Source of the DNA: Neelides folsomi
Taxonomy: Eukaryota > Arthropoda > Collembola > Neelipleona > Neelidae
Direction: 5' to 3'
Assembly (NCBI GenBank): GCA_034687125.1
Contig: JAQGBZ010000044.1
Coordinates: 124,001 to 188,000, forward strand
Length of the DNA: 64,000 bases
Part shown: positions 38,751-53,066 of the stretch, one piece after another
Numbering within the stretch: the stretch's first letter is position 1
Layout: each line of letters begins with the position of its first letter
Position numbers and translations under genes: made by a program
Notes under the pieces: model-generated
The model's input: the letters and a program-made list of their open reading frames with translations, nothing else
The model's database searches: none
Told to the model about the DNA's origin: nothing

Positions 38751-40415
38751 TTATTGTTTAGACTTAGATCTTTGGAGTACATCTTGAACTGATTTTTCCC
38801 ATTTGTCAGAATGCTTGATAATGTTGTTGGTGTTGGTGGCGACCTCGGGGTCAGGAACGCCGTAGTCAGGGCGTGCAGCATGGGGGTCATAACCAAGGAT
38901 TTGAAGCATCGGAGCCACAGAGCTCATATCACGAACAACATCACTTGGAATTGAACCAACCCATTTGAGAAGAGCTTCCGCGTTGATGGGCTTCACCACT
39001 TGGTCTGAAGACCTTTCAACTCTGACACAATCAAAACATAATTAATTAAATGAGAAATTAAAAATTAAGGAAAATTAAATAAATGGAGCTTACTTGGAAA
39101 GAGAGACTCCGCCGGGCTTGTTAATGTAATTCTCATGATGAAGAACATCCTCCGTCCAAGGGAGCCCGAGGTAATTGAGGATTCGTTCCATTTGGGGCCT
39201 TGGATGCAAAACCAAGTCTTCGTATTTCACTTTCAAGCATCTTTCAGCCCCAAGCTCGTTACACTCTCGAAGCATTGTCTTCATCGAGTTTGACCATTTC
39301 GTTAAACATTTTCTGTAGTCGGTCAGGTCGAAGCCTGTCACGGTCACCTGAAATAAATTAACAAAAGGAATAGAATATTAAATATAAAAATCATGAGAAT
39401 TAACCTACAGATAAATTTGGGATAAAAGTACAAGTAAAATTGAAGTATATTATTTTATCAAAGTTAATTTATTAACCTTTCTGGTAATGAGAGAATGTAC
39501 AACGGCCCTTCCGTCTCGTATCATAAAAATAAACTTTGCTTGAGGAAACAATTTGAGTAAAAAGACTCCATACTTAAGAGTAAATGGATCTTTGTTGCAG
39601 ATTCTTGGAGCTGGGTCACCATGCTTCACAACAATCTCTAAAATAAACGCTGCAACGGCATCCCCAATGATCTGTTGACCAAAAAACATTTTTAAATATC
39701 ATTTTTTAAAAAACTTTTTAAACATGTAATTGAATCCAAGGGTAATTTAATTAATAATTGATAGAAATGTGTATATATTATTAAAAGTAAGTTTACTTGA
39801 TCGGTTAAGCCAGCCTCGTGCAATCTCGTTGATTCTTTGGCAGATCTATTCCATTGAGCAGCTAACTGGAGAATTCTTGGCACGACCCGAGTTTCCTCTC
39901 CGCATCGGATGTCAGAATGGGCGTCGAGCATCGCCCGGGCCAATGTCGTTCCTGATCGCGGAAATCCCCCAATGAAAATGAGGGGAGAAGATCTGTTGTA
40001 TGTGTGAGCTCTGCCATCGCCGCTGAAGACGACGGTCTTGACAAATATGAAACATTTCCCGAATTAAAAAAAATAATTTGTAATATAAATTTAAATTATT
40101 TTAAATTTAATTAATTTCACCTCTCGACTAGTTAATAAGCGACACGGGGTTGAATCCCCGCTCCCGGTCCAAACAAAGAATATGTAAAGAAATGGAGCAA
40201 TGAGGCAGAGGGAAATGACTGAAATCCTCTTCAAACTTCCTCGCATCACAAACATGTTGTTCGGATCGACCCGTTGAGGATCAAATTTCAATTTTGTAAC
40301 ATCCAGAAGCGTACTGGCCTGAAATAAACACAATTAAATGATCACTTAATTGAAAATAAATCATTAATCATCTTTTTACAACACTTACTGAACTTCTCAT
40401 TCTTTGGAAAATCAT
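38751..40415 (-). CDS. TPST: Protein-tyrosine sulfotransferase (TPST)
   Basis: Golgi type II membrane enzyme that transfers sulfate from PAPS to tyrosines of secretory proteins. Exons: 40389-40415, 40121-40318, 39797-40036, 39477-39671, 39094-39347, 38751-39021, encoding 394 residues. A single membrane segment lies near residues 41-59 ([19 protein letters not shown]). The PAPS 5'-phosphosulfate loop is [14 protein letters not shown] near 98-111, followed by DIRCGEETR with the catalytic-base glutamate. [20 protein letters not shown] and TVTGFDL match the 3'-phosphate-binding and core segments. The C-terminal half ([38 protein letters not shown]) is typical. The start uses a 27-nt exon (MIFQRMRSS) that joins in phase. 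If it is not used, ATG at 40255 gives a shorter cytosolic tail. AATAAA on the minus strand at 38545-38550 is a good polyadenylation signal. Confidence 0.96.
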
Positions 40416-41427
40416 GCTCAAACAAACTTTCAACTCAAAAGTATAATGACAATTAGGTCAAAAATGAGATTGAAAATTCGGGTCAATGTAATTAAAATTT
40501 AGGTTAAATAATTTATATAAATAAGTACAGGTTAGAATTGCTTTGGTATAGAAGTATATTAAGGCTTTCTATATCAACATTAAATATTTGATATTTATGT
40601 TAAATTGATAATAAATGTCATTTAATATGTAACAGATTCATTTAGTGAAGACAGTTGACAATTTTGATGTTTCAATTGACACTTGTTAAAAATGACATTT
40701 GAGAGATGTTGACTTTTGAAAATATCCGATTTGAATGGCCTTTGACTTTGAATTATCTCGATTGGTCAAGGAGCAGATCGAGGACAAGATAATTAATTAA
40801 GTAGGATGTAAGAATGAGGTATGGGATTAATTAGCTAATTGGTTGCCCGTCCTCCAGCTTACCTTAACTACCATATGTTGTTCCTCCGTGTCCAGCAAAT
40901 GACCCGAGGGCGGGTGGGATGGGTGTTAGAAGAGTTTGAGGTCCTTGAAGTTCAACTCGTCCACGTCAGTCACCATGTAGAGGTCATGGTGACGGGGGCG
41001 AGAGGTCGGAGAGGGATTGGAGGGATTGTCGTCAGAGCGGAAGCGTCGGGGCAATGGAATGAACCTCCTTGTTTGGTTCGAGGGCCGAAGAGGTCTTAAT
41101 TCTTGTCCTCCATGTTAGGAGTTTAACTGTGATTAGTTAAATGTCCACGTTGAAGCAGGAGTTTTCTCACAGACATTGCTAATAGTTGATTTACCCCCAT
41201 TAAGTGGGGAGGGGTGGAGATGGCGCTGAGGTCTTGGGCCAATTCGCCTCCAATGTGGAAAATCATCTGGCGAGTATCGAACAAATCCAAAACCTCTTTT
41301 GACTCTCCGAATTCCGGATCTTCTGGGTGTCCCGGGATGAAGGGCGGAGTTGAACGCAAGTGAACTTGGCCGACCATGGGGTCAACTCCCTCGGGCCGCA
41401 AAATCCTATTTAATTAATTAAACTTCA
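40416..41427. promoter_or_regulatory. Divergent promoter region of TPST and Slingshot
   Basis: TPST (minus, ATG at 40415) and Slingshot (plus, ATG at 41428) start head-to-head about 1 kb apart. The segment 40830-41400 is GC-richer than its surroundings and has open frames on both strands. A shared promoter is inferred from geometry. The minus-strand frame at 41123-41377 is treated separately. Confidence 0.55.
41123..41377 (-). CDS. Unassigned 84-residue open frame, possibly a TPST upstream ORF
   Basis: I do not recognise this protein. An ATG in fair context (CCCATGG) at 41377 opens 84 residues beginning MVGQVHLRSTPPFIPGHPED, followed by an amphipathic acidic segment (EVLDLFDTRQMIFHIGGEL). 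An in-frame stop precedes the ATG. A plausible donor (GGGGTAAAT, exon end 41195) with a branch-like sequence and CACAG acceptor near 41132 would alternatively give 61 residues plus LNS. It lies in the TPST/Slingshot divergent promoter, so it could be an upstream ORF in a long TPST leader, a small independent gene, or chance openness in GC-rich DNA. Confidence 0.25.
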   Translation of the reverse strand: MVGQVHLRSTPPFIPGHPEDPEFGESKEVLDLFDTRQMIFHIGGELAQDLSAISTPPHLMGVNQLLAMSVRKLLLQRGHLTNHS

Positions 41428-44400
41428 ATGTTCGCGATGGCCAAGACCATTTCGCGAACCTCGGAATCATACATTGCCGTGAAAGGGCAAACGCTGATCC
41501 TGACCAAGAGCGAGAGTAAGAAGCGCGGGTTGTCCAGGCGACCTTCCGCCGTGACTCTCAGCTCCTCCCCGCCCGACTCCCAGAGAAATGTGGAGGCCGT
41601 GGACGAGCAGAACTTCATTTTCAATTGGTAACTTGCCCTCTTCCGCCTTGGCCTATTTAACTCCCCATGGGGACACTGAGGAACTGTGTGGATTTCACAG
41701 CGCATCGGAGAGGCAGACGATGTCCGAGATCGAGCGGAACCTCCATCAGATGACCCAGCTCCTGAGACAGGAAGACTCCATCAAGTTGGTCGTAAGGTTG
41801 GAGAGCGTGTTTGCAAGTCGAATCCGATATCTCGCCGTCGTCTCGTGCATCGAACAAGAAACGGAGGAATTTTGTCTTCTTGGCATCGACTGCCAAGGGG
41901 AGATTTCTCTAGGACTTGTTTTGGCCATCCTTTCCCACACGACCATCCGGCTGGACGGAGACGGGTAATGAAATTTTAACAATTAACCTATTTATCCTTT
42001 CAAACTTAACACGTGTTGTGGGCGGAAATAGATGGCCGTGAGCGAGGAATGAGGGCGGATGAATAAGGAATGATTTATTATTCCAGGGGCTTCTGCGTTA
42101 CGGATGGCGATTGTCTTCGGAGTCATATATTTAAACCGGTGTCAGTTCAAACGATGTGGTCAGCCCTTCAATCCCTCTACAGAGCCAGCGAATGTGCCAA
42201 GAAAAATAACAGCTACCAAGTGTCGGCCGTCAAACATTACGAGACTCTCTTTAACGATAATAAATCCGACACGGGGTGTTTGAACGAGTGGAACCTCATA
42301 CCAGGAATTGAAAACCGTCGTCCTGTTCTCTCAAATCTGTAATTAAACCCTCCATTAGTCCACGATTTATGATCCCTTCCTCTTTTCAAATATTTCACAT
42401 GGATTGTTGGGTCGACAGGTCTTTGGACGAACGCTCGTTCCAAAAGAAAATCAGCTCAGCGTTGAGAGAAATCCTCCTTTGTGAACGAGACCTCGACGAA
42501 GTCACTTCGAAGGAAATTCGTACAAAATTAGAAACAAAGCTTCAAGTGGATTTATCAAAGTAAGGAACTCAGATAATAAATTATATACTAAAATAGTCAT
42601 TATTATTTATATAGTTATTCATTATTAAGATTATTATTCTTTTAGAAAAAATACTTAAGTTTCTTAATTACCTAAGTACAATATTCAAATATGAAATTTA
42701 AGTTGAATATTAAATATGAAAAAGAAGAGAAAATATGAAATAATGATTTTATAATAACCAAATTATTGTAATTATTTTCAGTTACAAGTCATTTATCGAT
42801 GAAGAGATGTTTACAATATTGGGACAAATGGAGGCACCTGCCATGATTTCCGATCATCTCTTTCTTGGTACAGAATGGAACGCATCACACCAACAAGATC
42901 TTTTTGACAAAGGGTAATTTAAACTTTTTAAAAAAAATCCATTAAATGTATTCTAAATGTTTATATACCAAATATACAAGTATACTAAATGTATTTTACA
43001 TATCTTAATGTATTACATATTCTTATCTGAATTAATTTAATTAATTATTAATTTATTTATTATTAACTAATTTAGAATTGGTTGCATTCTGAATGTGACG
43101 GCCGAAATTGACAATTTCTTCCCTGACAATTTCCGGTATATGAACATCCCCGTGAGTGACAACGAAGAGACTGATTTGCTTCGCTATTTCAATGACTCCT
43201 ACCGATTCATCACCGAGGCTCACAAAGAAGGGAAAAATGTTCTTGTCCACTGCAAAATGGGAATCAGTCGATCGGCGACGATCGTCATTGCCTATGTAAT
43301 GAAAGAAAGGAACTGGAACCTTCACAACTCAATTAAACACGTGACTGAGAAGAGAAATTGCGTCAAGCCGAATCCCAATTTCATGAAACAACTTGAAGTC
43401 TACGAGGTTTTTTTAATTATATATTTTTTAATATTAAAACCTTGTAATTTTTAATGCACCTTTTTTAATTGTTAATATTTCCTAATTGGGTTTTTTCCTC
43501 ATAGGGGATTTTGTCAGCTAAGCGGTTTAGCAATACATTGGAAAAACGTTCAAAGTCTGAGTCTAATTTGAAACGTAATGATTTGAGTCTTCCCACCCGG
43601 AAAGATCCAAATCTCTCCAATTCCAACGACAACATTGGTCATTCAGTCATAATGAGCGTGAAGTCGCAAAAGATGTATTACAACACAGCTCCGGCCCGTC
43701 TAAGACCCGAAAAAGAAGAAATGATCGAGATTAGTGTTTCGAAGGCCCGAAGTTCTTCTTGTGCTATCATTCCCCCTAACCAACAAATGGGAAAATATGA
43801 AAAGCTCGATGAAGAAATCCTTCCGAGGGAAATCATGGACTCGTTTAAGAACGCCTTTGAGAGCTTACAACAATCCTCACAAATTAACTCACCCAAACAC
43901 CCGTTTAATACTCAACAAAGATCCACAAGTACAAGAGGTCAGTCAAATATCTCAATATAAAATATCTAAAACATATTTAAAAAACATTTTACTAACAATG
44001 TAAGAATATAATTCTTGATATAATTTTTTATGTTTTATTGAATTATTTTTTATTGAATCATTTCATTAAACTAAGTGTATTTTAACCATTTAGAATGGGA
44101 GAGCATCGTCATTTCTCAAAATGCCATGAGCTCGAATGAATTGGAAAAGACTGGAACGTACGTGACGACGGAACGATTCGTATTCGAAGAAGAAAAATCC
44201 TTCGAAGTCCCATCAGAGCAACCGGAGACTGTCGAAACGAGGGAAATGATAACTTACGGAACTGAAGATCCAACTCCTCTTTTCTTCCACTCCAATGAGC
44301 TTACGGAGGATCCAAATCGCGAGTCAAAGAAAATGAATTTGAAATGTTGTCGACGTCCCTTCAACGGCCACACATTTTCTGTTTCCCCCAACCAAGTGGT

Positions 44401-45388
44401 CAACATTTCCTCGATCGATTATTCAAAATTCAGTGTGAGGCATTTGGTAAATGAATTTGAGCAACAAAATAGTCGAAAGAGCAGTCTCATCTTGGACCCG
44501 GGTTTTTCTTCACCCAACAACTCCATGGCCGACCCCCCGACGATCTCATGGACCAAAGGACATTGGAAGTCAAAGGGCGATGTAGAAAAGAAAGAAACCA
44601 ACGGACGGGTGGATAAAACCCCAAGAGAAGATTCCTTATATGAATTTCGTCGTGTTTGTGGTGTTCGACCCAACTTTGAGCCCGTCGTGGGACCAAAGGT
44701 TGGTAAAGTGTCAGAGAAGGACGGGAGTTTGGGCAAATTGCTCAAACATTCTAAAAAGAGCAGTGAAGGACGGCGATGTCGAGGGTTTGACCGGAGCGTG
44801 AAAGGGAAGCAAAACAAGGCAGAATCCCCACGTGAGAATTTGCTCTCATTGATCAACCATCATCATCAGACTGAGGGACGAAGAAGTTCAAATCTCCCAA
44901 CGGCCAATGTCTTTCCCTCGACCGGAGTGGTCAAACAAAGGCTGGAGGTCTTCGAAGCCAAATCCGTTCCTGGGACATGGGAAGGGACGGAATTGACCCC
45001 AAGGTCACACAATAGATCTCAAAGTGCGACCGGGCCCTCGTGCGGCTCCAACCTCCCCCCTGACCCCCCCATGGCCCATCGACGGAAGTCTTCGATGCCG
45101 CAGCTGCCGACTGAAGGGGAAGGAGGGGCGGGCCCTTCCTTCCGCCCTGCTTTCATTCAACAATCTCAAGAGCGGAAAGGATCCCTAGACTCGAACAACC
45201 TCAAGACGGGGACGAAGGCCATGAGTCGGCCCTTGACCGTTCGCGGACTTCAACATTCGGTGGCCAAAGGGTCATCAAGGTTGGGGAATCACGTGGGCGG
45301 GTCGAATACTCGACAACAACATGGAAGCACTCACCCTTTGAACCTCTTGCCCCAATCCACAAAACTCTCACACAACCACGACCATTGA
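41428..45388 (+). CDS. SSH: Slingshot cofilin phosphatase
   Basis: Dual-specificity phosphatase that dephosphorylates and reactivates cofilin, driving actin turnover. Exons: 41428-41627, 41701-41964, 42087-42338, 42419-42559, 42782-42913, 43076-43406, 43505-43937, 44094-45388, in phase, about 1015 residues. The N-terminal SSH domain includes SESYIAVKGQTLIL, LLRQEDSIKLVVRLES, TTIRLDGDGGF and HIFKPVSVQTMWSALQ. A DEK-C-like segment lies at about 240-295 (DLDEVTSKEIRTKLE, YKSFIDEEMFTILGQM). The phosphatase domain runs to about 440, with the signature VHCKMGISRSAT and catalytic Cys near 389. The long tail (about 575 residues) is Ser/Pro/Asn-rich and poorly conserved, with RSKSESNLK as in fly Ssh. 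The start is fixed by an in-frame TAA just upstream with no acceptor between. Introns are 73-222 nt. Confidence 0.96.
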
Positions 45389-48300
45389 AAACCCGGAAAT
45401 CGGATCAATTTAAAATGATGAAAATGAAAAAGGTGTAATTTAAATGGAAACAATCATTGGATGAAAAAAATCATAAAGTTGAAATTCGACCTTCGATTTG
45501 ACCTTCTTTTTGATTATTTAATCCACGAGGGGGCATTGGAGTCTTTTTTTCCTTTTTCATCCTTCATTTATCTCAAAATGGTCGAATTGAAAAGGTTTTG
45601 ATGGAATTAATTAGGAAAAATGTTATTTATTTCCCTTTTTAATTATTTCTACTTACTAATCATTGTGAAATTTGTTGTTTGGCCTTTTTACCTGTTCATT
45701 TGACACGTCAAGTCATTCTTCTTTCATTAGGAGAAATAATCAGTTAGGAAAATTCAATTGTTGAAACTAAGAGAGTGAGATTTTGTGAATTTAGAATTTA
45801 CATATTTTAGAACACGTGTATCTCGTAGAAAAAAATTTTAATCCTCATTTTTACAATTTTTTAGTGATTTGAGCCTTTATTTATTTAAATATTCTTTTCA
45901 CGTTTCATTACATTTTTTACAAAAAATGTTGTAAGTTATTTATAATACAATTAAGGAAATTTTAAACAAGTTTAAATTTACATAGAAATGAAAGTTGAAT
46001 ACTTTTTTTAAAATAATTTGACTGGAACCTTTTTCCTGATGAGGAAATGAAACTGATCAAATTCCAATCGATTATTTTTACTTTTGAGCTAAACAAAACA
46101 TTTCCTTCATTTTCCACAAATTGTTGAAAAAGGATTTAACTTATTTGAATTTTATAAATTGTTTTATAAATTAACACTAATTTCTATTAGACAACACATT
46201 TACCGTAAATGACATTAAATCCTTATGATGTATACAAAAATGAATTTAAGTCCCAGTGGAATAATGTGAATGTGTTATAAAAACAACAACGGGATTCCAA
46301 TTTAACCTTTGTGTGGGGTCAAATTCTACACTTTTACCAGCAATAGATTGATTGTATAATTAATAGCTAATTAGATTTCCTGATTCACTTCTGACTACTC
46401 GTGAAATACAATATATATTAAAATAGGTACATTCACGGATCTGTGATATTAAGTGAAGGTCCATTAAATTAAAAAACTACTTAAAACAGCCGACAACAAA
46501 TTGGAAGAGAATATTATAATTAAAATATAATCATATTATAATTATAAACAGCCCCCGATTTTCCTCATTTTACAATCGCTGAATTAGGGAAAAGAATCCA
46601 ATTTGCAGGTGAACCTTGTCAATCTCCGGACATATAAAAGTCGATATGATAAATATGATAAATTATTCATACTAATATGTGTAAAATTTTAAATGTGTAC
46701 ATTTAACAAAAAAGGTTATTATTACTTGCTTATTATATAATACTATATATTACATAGTAAGTCCGATGTGTGGAAGTATCCATTTGAAGTAAATAATAAA
46801 ACTTTTATTATTTTAAGTTCAAATTTGTTTGTTAATATTGTTCGATGTAAAGGATAATTAATGAGTAATTAAATAAATATTATTCGAGTCCTTAAGATTT
46901 ATAATTTCATTCAACTACTTTGAGTCTCTTCACCGACAATGACCTAACGTGTGAGACTTGGTTTTAAACGTGAAAATAAAAGATGCTTTAAAATTGAACC
47001 TTTATTTTATTTAATCATTCATTTACTAACTCTGGTTTAGTCCTTAGAATATTTAAATGTTAAATAATTCGTTTTACTTTTCTTCTCACATTTTTATTGT
47101 TGTTCCATACAAAAAGAATTGACTTTTGATTGAGTACAAAAATACAAATTATGTATTTTCTAAATTACACACCAAACAACAATTAAATTTCTATTCCAAA
47201 TTGAGCTAACAAATGGGGAAAATTCTCATTCACCCAAAGGCAACAGTTTGGGATTGTCATTAACTCATTCAATAGCTATGTAATTAACATGTTAATTAGT
47301 GGAATTTAATTGGTCCGATCAAGGTGTAGCATTGCCAATCGAATAGCTCAAAACAAGAACAAAATTATAATAAACACAATGATTGAGACAATTTAAGTAC
47401 AAGTTCGTATTTCAATAAATTACTAATTGATTATTCCTAACATTAACTAATTTTGTTCCAGAAAGTCCATGAAGAAAATAGAAAAAGGAATCAAATAGAT
47501 TTGTCACTTAAGATATACATAACGAATTATACATAAATTAAAGTATGTTAATATGAACAAATATAAAAATTCACATCTGTTGAAATATAATTAAATAAAA
47601 TAATGTTAAATATTCCTGATTGAGGGGGGAAAAGTTAATATTTGAATTATGCTAATTATCCTTATTTAAATATAAATTGTATTTATCGAACAATAATTCA
47701 GATCTTCGGTGGCTTTGGTCATTTTTCGGAATTCGGACAGATGTGGTTGGAAGGAATGTTTACAGGGACAGTTGAATGATAAGCTATCAGTCTTGAAAGT
47801 GATTTATAAAACTTAATAAACTACCAACTTAACATTTTAATACTTCAAATAAAAACTATTTTTGCTTCAATCTCAAGAGAATATATTTACGTTAAAGTTA
47901 ATTAAGTAGATTGCGCAAAAAATGACATCAAACGGGAAGCTTACTTTGGATTTCATTTGAACTTGAGAATTTCTTTGAAAAGAGATTGCATATTTTATTG
48001 ATTCTTTCTATTTAATCATATGACAAAACTAATAAACTATTTAATAAACTATTATATATATTCTAAATTAATTTAGTGAGCGATTCTTGTATTTAACATA
48101 AATCTGAGATTAAAAACTTAAAACAAGGATAAAAATATTAATAATTATAAATTCATGAAATGTATGTTGATTAATGCTGATTGATAAAAACATTGAGTTG
48201 TCAATTAAATTGGAACCATTAATTAAAACATTAATTAAAACAGAGCCAACAACAGCTAAAAGGCCACACATATAAGAAATTGGAAGTAAATGGGAAATAT

Positions 48301-48566
48301 TTAAATAACTAGGTAAAATAATTAAAATAAAAGTTAAAACGAAGATTCATAAGGAGATTAGTCAAGTATTTATAAAATTGATTAAAGTGGAAATAAATAA
48401 AAACAACTTCAATTATAAAAAACATGACTTGATTAAAATTAAATTAAAACATATTTAAATTTATCTTAATGGCGCCTTTGGATCGAAAATAAAATTCATT
48501 TATATTTAAAAAATAACAAAAGGATAAAAAATGAAATTGAAGTTATAAAAAGTCACTTGGGAATTT
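45389..48566. other. Convergent 3' interval, Slingshot/DENND2
   Basis: About 3.2 kb of AT-rich sequence between two stop codons facing each other. It presumably contains both 3' UTRs. No gene, element or exon-like frame seen. Confidence 0.55.
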
Positions 48567-51500
48567 CTACTTGAACCAATTTCCAAATGTCCGAGTTCCT
48601 TTCATGAACAATTTGGCATTCTTGAAAGAAAGCGGCGTATTATTGGAAAGATTCGTATGGATTTGTTCTGTTTGTTCAATCGTTCGTTGATCAAATAAAC
48701 CTAAAACAAATTAAATCATTTAAAAAATATTAATTAAAGATAGCTCCTTAGAAATTCTTTAATTCTTTAATGAAATAACTTTAGAGTTAAATTAAAGGCA
48801 GAATTAAATTTTAAAAAATGATGAGATTTACCGTGATGTTGAGCTGTGTTTTTAAGTCGAATCTGAATGAATTCGTGAAACATTGAAGCTTCAGAAAACC
48901 ATTCTAAAAAGTTTTGAGTTGCTTTTGATTCTCCACTTTTGACAAAATTTTCTCTCTGAAAAATAATTATAAATTAATTTTCCCCTCAACTTGACAATTC
49001 CCATTTCTTATACATTATCATTTAAATGAATTACGTCAAAAGTCTTTGTCCCATCGGGTTGAACAACAACATGGTTCCCATGGTGGCCAATAGTTTCCAC
49101 AAACATTCTTATGAAGCATTCGCTAATTAAAACATTCTTCGTTGACTCTTTTTGATCAGCCAAGTTGAGAACCAATTGAAGCGCGTTTCTCAATTTACGA
49201 TGAATCCGCTTTGGAAGAATTGTCCCTTCATCTCCCACAGAACTCAGAATTTTGTTTTCATCCAAATCCACAACAATTCCCTGTGAAATCCCCATTAGTA
49301 AAGTCACCATAAAATAATACATAATTTGTACTTAAATAATATAATATTTATAAAATAATATTTAAATAATAATTATTTAAATTATTCAACCCAATGTTTG
49401 AATAAAATACCTCATCTAAAGTTTTATCCCATGGTGTTTTGGTACTTTTGAGAACTCCAATGAGGAACGGTGCCGGGGCATCAATTAAATCTGTCATGCT
49501 CAACGGAAGAATCGGAACGAAGGTGTGCTGCCAGGAAAACGGATAAAGCAAAGATTCTAAAGCTTCAACACAGAGTGAAAGAACGCTAAAAAATAAAAAA
49601 AACAAGTTAGATTCTAATTTGAACAATATTTTAATAATTATAATAAACTACAAAAAGTTGATTAACTATGTGTAGTTAATAAATTCTATAATAATGTTAC
49701 ATAATTTATGTAAATTAATAAATAACTCACCTTAATGCACGAGAAATCAAAACGACTTTTCGCTCTAGAAGAAGTGAACCAAATATTTTGAGCACAGTGT
49801 TGAGGTCAATGGTGGTGAGCAGTGTGACTAAATCGAATTCTTCCAACCGTTGGTCCGCCCTTCTCTTCAAAATCACTGATTTTGTGTAATGAGTTGGAAC
49901 TTGGTGGTTGAAGGTCGGTTCCTTCCCAGCGTAAACTTCATCAGGAACGAGGGGTTCTTCAATGCTCACACTTTCACCTGGACCAGGGAAACACTTTTTA
50001 TAAAGCTCTTCAATCCAGAATCGTTTGATCCATTCAGTCGACCCATGACGTTGCGTAAGTTCTCTCAATACCTAATGAACATCAATTATAATAAACATCG
50101 ATTTAAATTCAAAACCCAAACAGAAATCCAATTAAAAATTAAATTTTTCTTACCTCTCGGTAGAATCCAATAGCTCGATGAGAACTAATCAGACAATAAG
50201 CAATTGGAATGCAAATGTTGGCCCCTTCAGGGAGGATTCGAAAACAGCAGCCATATTTCCTTGAACCTTTGTGATCAGTTATTGCTAATGTATAAGATTG
50301 AGCCGAAATTCCTAAAATCACAATAAAAAATCAAACTTTCGCAAAAATTGCTTAAATTACAAAAATTACAAAATTACTTAATCAGATGAAGAAAAGTTAA
50401 ATTCTGTTAATAATACAAGTATAGGAATTGTTTAAGAAATTTACCTTCATGTGAAGGCCATTCCAATGAGTCCGGAAAGCAAAATTGCTCAACACCGATT
50501 GCCATTTTGGCCTATGAAATAGATAAAACCATTTCCATCTCAATCACTTCAATCATTTCCTTCTCCTCTCATCCATGAACCCATAAATGAAACTTACATT
50601 GGGTGGATATTTCTCTTTGATATAAGGGCTGCTAATTCCCGTGTAAGGGTCGCGATTGAGTCCCACAATGAGCAATGATTGGAAAAGAGATTCGTTGTTT
50701 CGTTGTTTTCGACTGCTTTGGATGAGTCGATGAAGGGAGGCTCCAAGTTCTTGAACTCGAATAGAAGAAACTCGACGAATGTAACCTTTACGAGCCTCAA
50801 CAACCTTAAATGAAAACATTTGTTAAATTAACTTAATAAATTAAACCCAAACACCATTTCATATGAAAATAAACATAATTACTTTAACTAGGAACGTAAT
50901 TACTTTTAGTAACATAATTACTTTAACTAGGTACATAATTACTTTTAGTAACCCAATTAATTTAACAGGTAACACATTTAACTGGTAATACAGGTACATA
51001 ACTTAACCCTAAACTTTGTCCTTCAATATAGTTAATTGTAAATAGATAGTAGTTAGATAATAATACTAACCTGTCTGGCATTTTTCCCCGTTTCTGTATC
51101 ATTTTCACAATCAGAGTCTCCCGTGTCAGTGGTTGAATCTCCGACCGGGGTTTCACATGAAGACAAACTCTCTGAACCAATTTGTATACCGGAATCAGTA
51201 CTCGACGTCGCATCTTTGACGCTCGAAGCTGAAAAAAGTTGATTTACCAAGTTCTGCAACTGGAATAAGGAAAGAAGATTATTAGACCAACAAATTAAAA
51301 ACCTTTATATTAGTAATAAAGGGAAGACAATAACGTTACAAAAAACTCATAAAATCTAATACACTTTGTAGTTATAAAATACACTCAAATGGGTCCAAAC
51401 ACGTTCAAGTCGATTTGGTTCACTTTTATTACTCAAGTTGTAAAATTTAATGTGAGTGACATTTGAACTTGACTTATACATTAACTTATACTGTGACTTA

Positions 51501-53034
51501 TAATGTGAGAACTATACTGTACTATACATACAACTAATTCCTAACTGACTAAACAATGAGATTCCCCCAATAGATTTAGATTACAATAGATTATAAAATG
51601 TCCATTGGGAAATCCCCAATTGATCTAAAACCAAACTACAGAAATTAAGCTTGGGATTAATAAAGGGAAAATGTTAGGTGAATTAAAGCTGATTAGGTTT
51701 AGGTTGAACAATAATTTCTCATCACCTCCATCATTGAAGAAGGTTGGAAAAAATGAAGATTTGTACAAGAACAAATCTCGAGAATGAGTCAAAGGAGGTT
51801 AAGAACCGATCTGATTTAACACATTGAAAGTTAAGAGATCCAAACAGCCGTTTGAAACAATGTTGAGAGAGGGAATGAATGAAGGATGGAGGTCATTGAA
51901 TGGAAGTCAAATAATCAACATCAGCTCAATGCCCATACAAACCCTTATATCTAGAGTATATAATATTATTATATTGTATCATATACATAGTAATACATAA
52001 ATAGTGGATATAGATAAATATATGATGGTCTCGAATTTTGAGCTTCACTCAAATTCAACTTCAATTGAAAGTAAAATAGAATGAATAGAATTACGACCCT
52101 CGAATTGATCATAACTTTATCCAAATTGCATATCCATATCCACGTTCATCCTACTTTCTCTCAATAAATTCATTTCCATACAATCGACCTGCCCCTCTCC
52201 CATCACTCAAACCATAACATCCATAAAATTAAACAAAGATTCATCCACAGACCTATAATATTAAACATTACATATCATACCTACGTATAGTACGTAATTA
52301 CATTCACTCCTCACCGTTCAATTAAAATTCTCAAATTACATATTAATATTAATTTATAACTAGGTATTTGTAATATAAATTGGCGACTAATTTAAAAATA
52401 TATAAATTGGTCATTATTTAAAATATATAAATTGTCATTAAAAAATCCTTCAAATTTCCAATTAGCAGCATGTTAAATACAATGAGGGAACTTGAAAATT
52501 TATTTGATAGAACTATGTAATTTTGTTGTATATATAAAATATGTAGATGTTGATGAATCTCAAATTCTTCCTTTGAGTTGAGTGAGGAAAGAATCATTTT
52601 TGAAATGAGGATAAATGATACGAACCCGAAGTTGGCTAAACAACAATATTATCACACTCATCCTAGCTAACTTCCTCTCTCTGCCCACACTATAGAACAC
52701 ATTCAATGAGAAACCTGATATAAATTACAAGAAATAACTCAACAAAAATCCCTCAATTCCAATCAAATAAAAACCGAGCAAGTTCCTTATTCCAATTATT
52801 CCACAATCAAACACACAATTGGATAGAAATGTCAATCCCATCATTTCTCATCATTCACAAAATGATCAAATATTCCCATACTTACAAATGTTAAATTGTA
52901 ATTAAAAACTCAAGTTCCTTATGAATGAATGTAATGATTCTCATTTGGAGTGATTAGTAAATTGATCCATTCGAACCACCGAACTGTGTCGGTTGATATA
53001 TGTATATACTGTATTTAAAATATATCTCTAAGAG

Positions 53035-53066
<32 letters not shown>

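Noticed and set aside
40839-41099. Plus-strand frame upstream of Slingshot
   Set aside because: Non-ATG start, a stop before Slingshot and no similarity; an in-frame TAA precedes the Slingshot ATG.
41418-41705. Minus frame opposite the first Slingshot exons
   Set aside because: The plus strand encodes conserved Slingshot residues; the minus frame is its antisense shadow.
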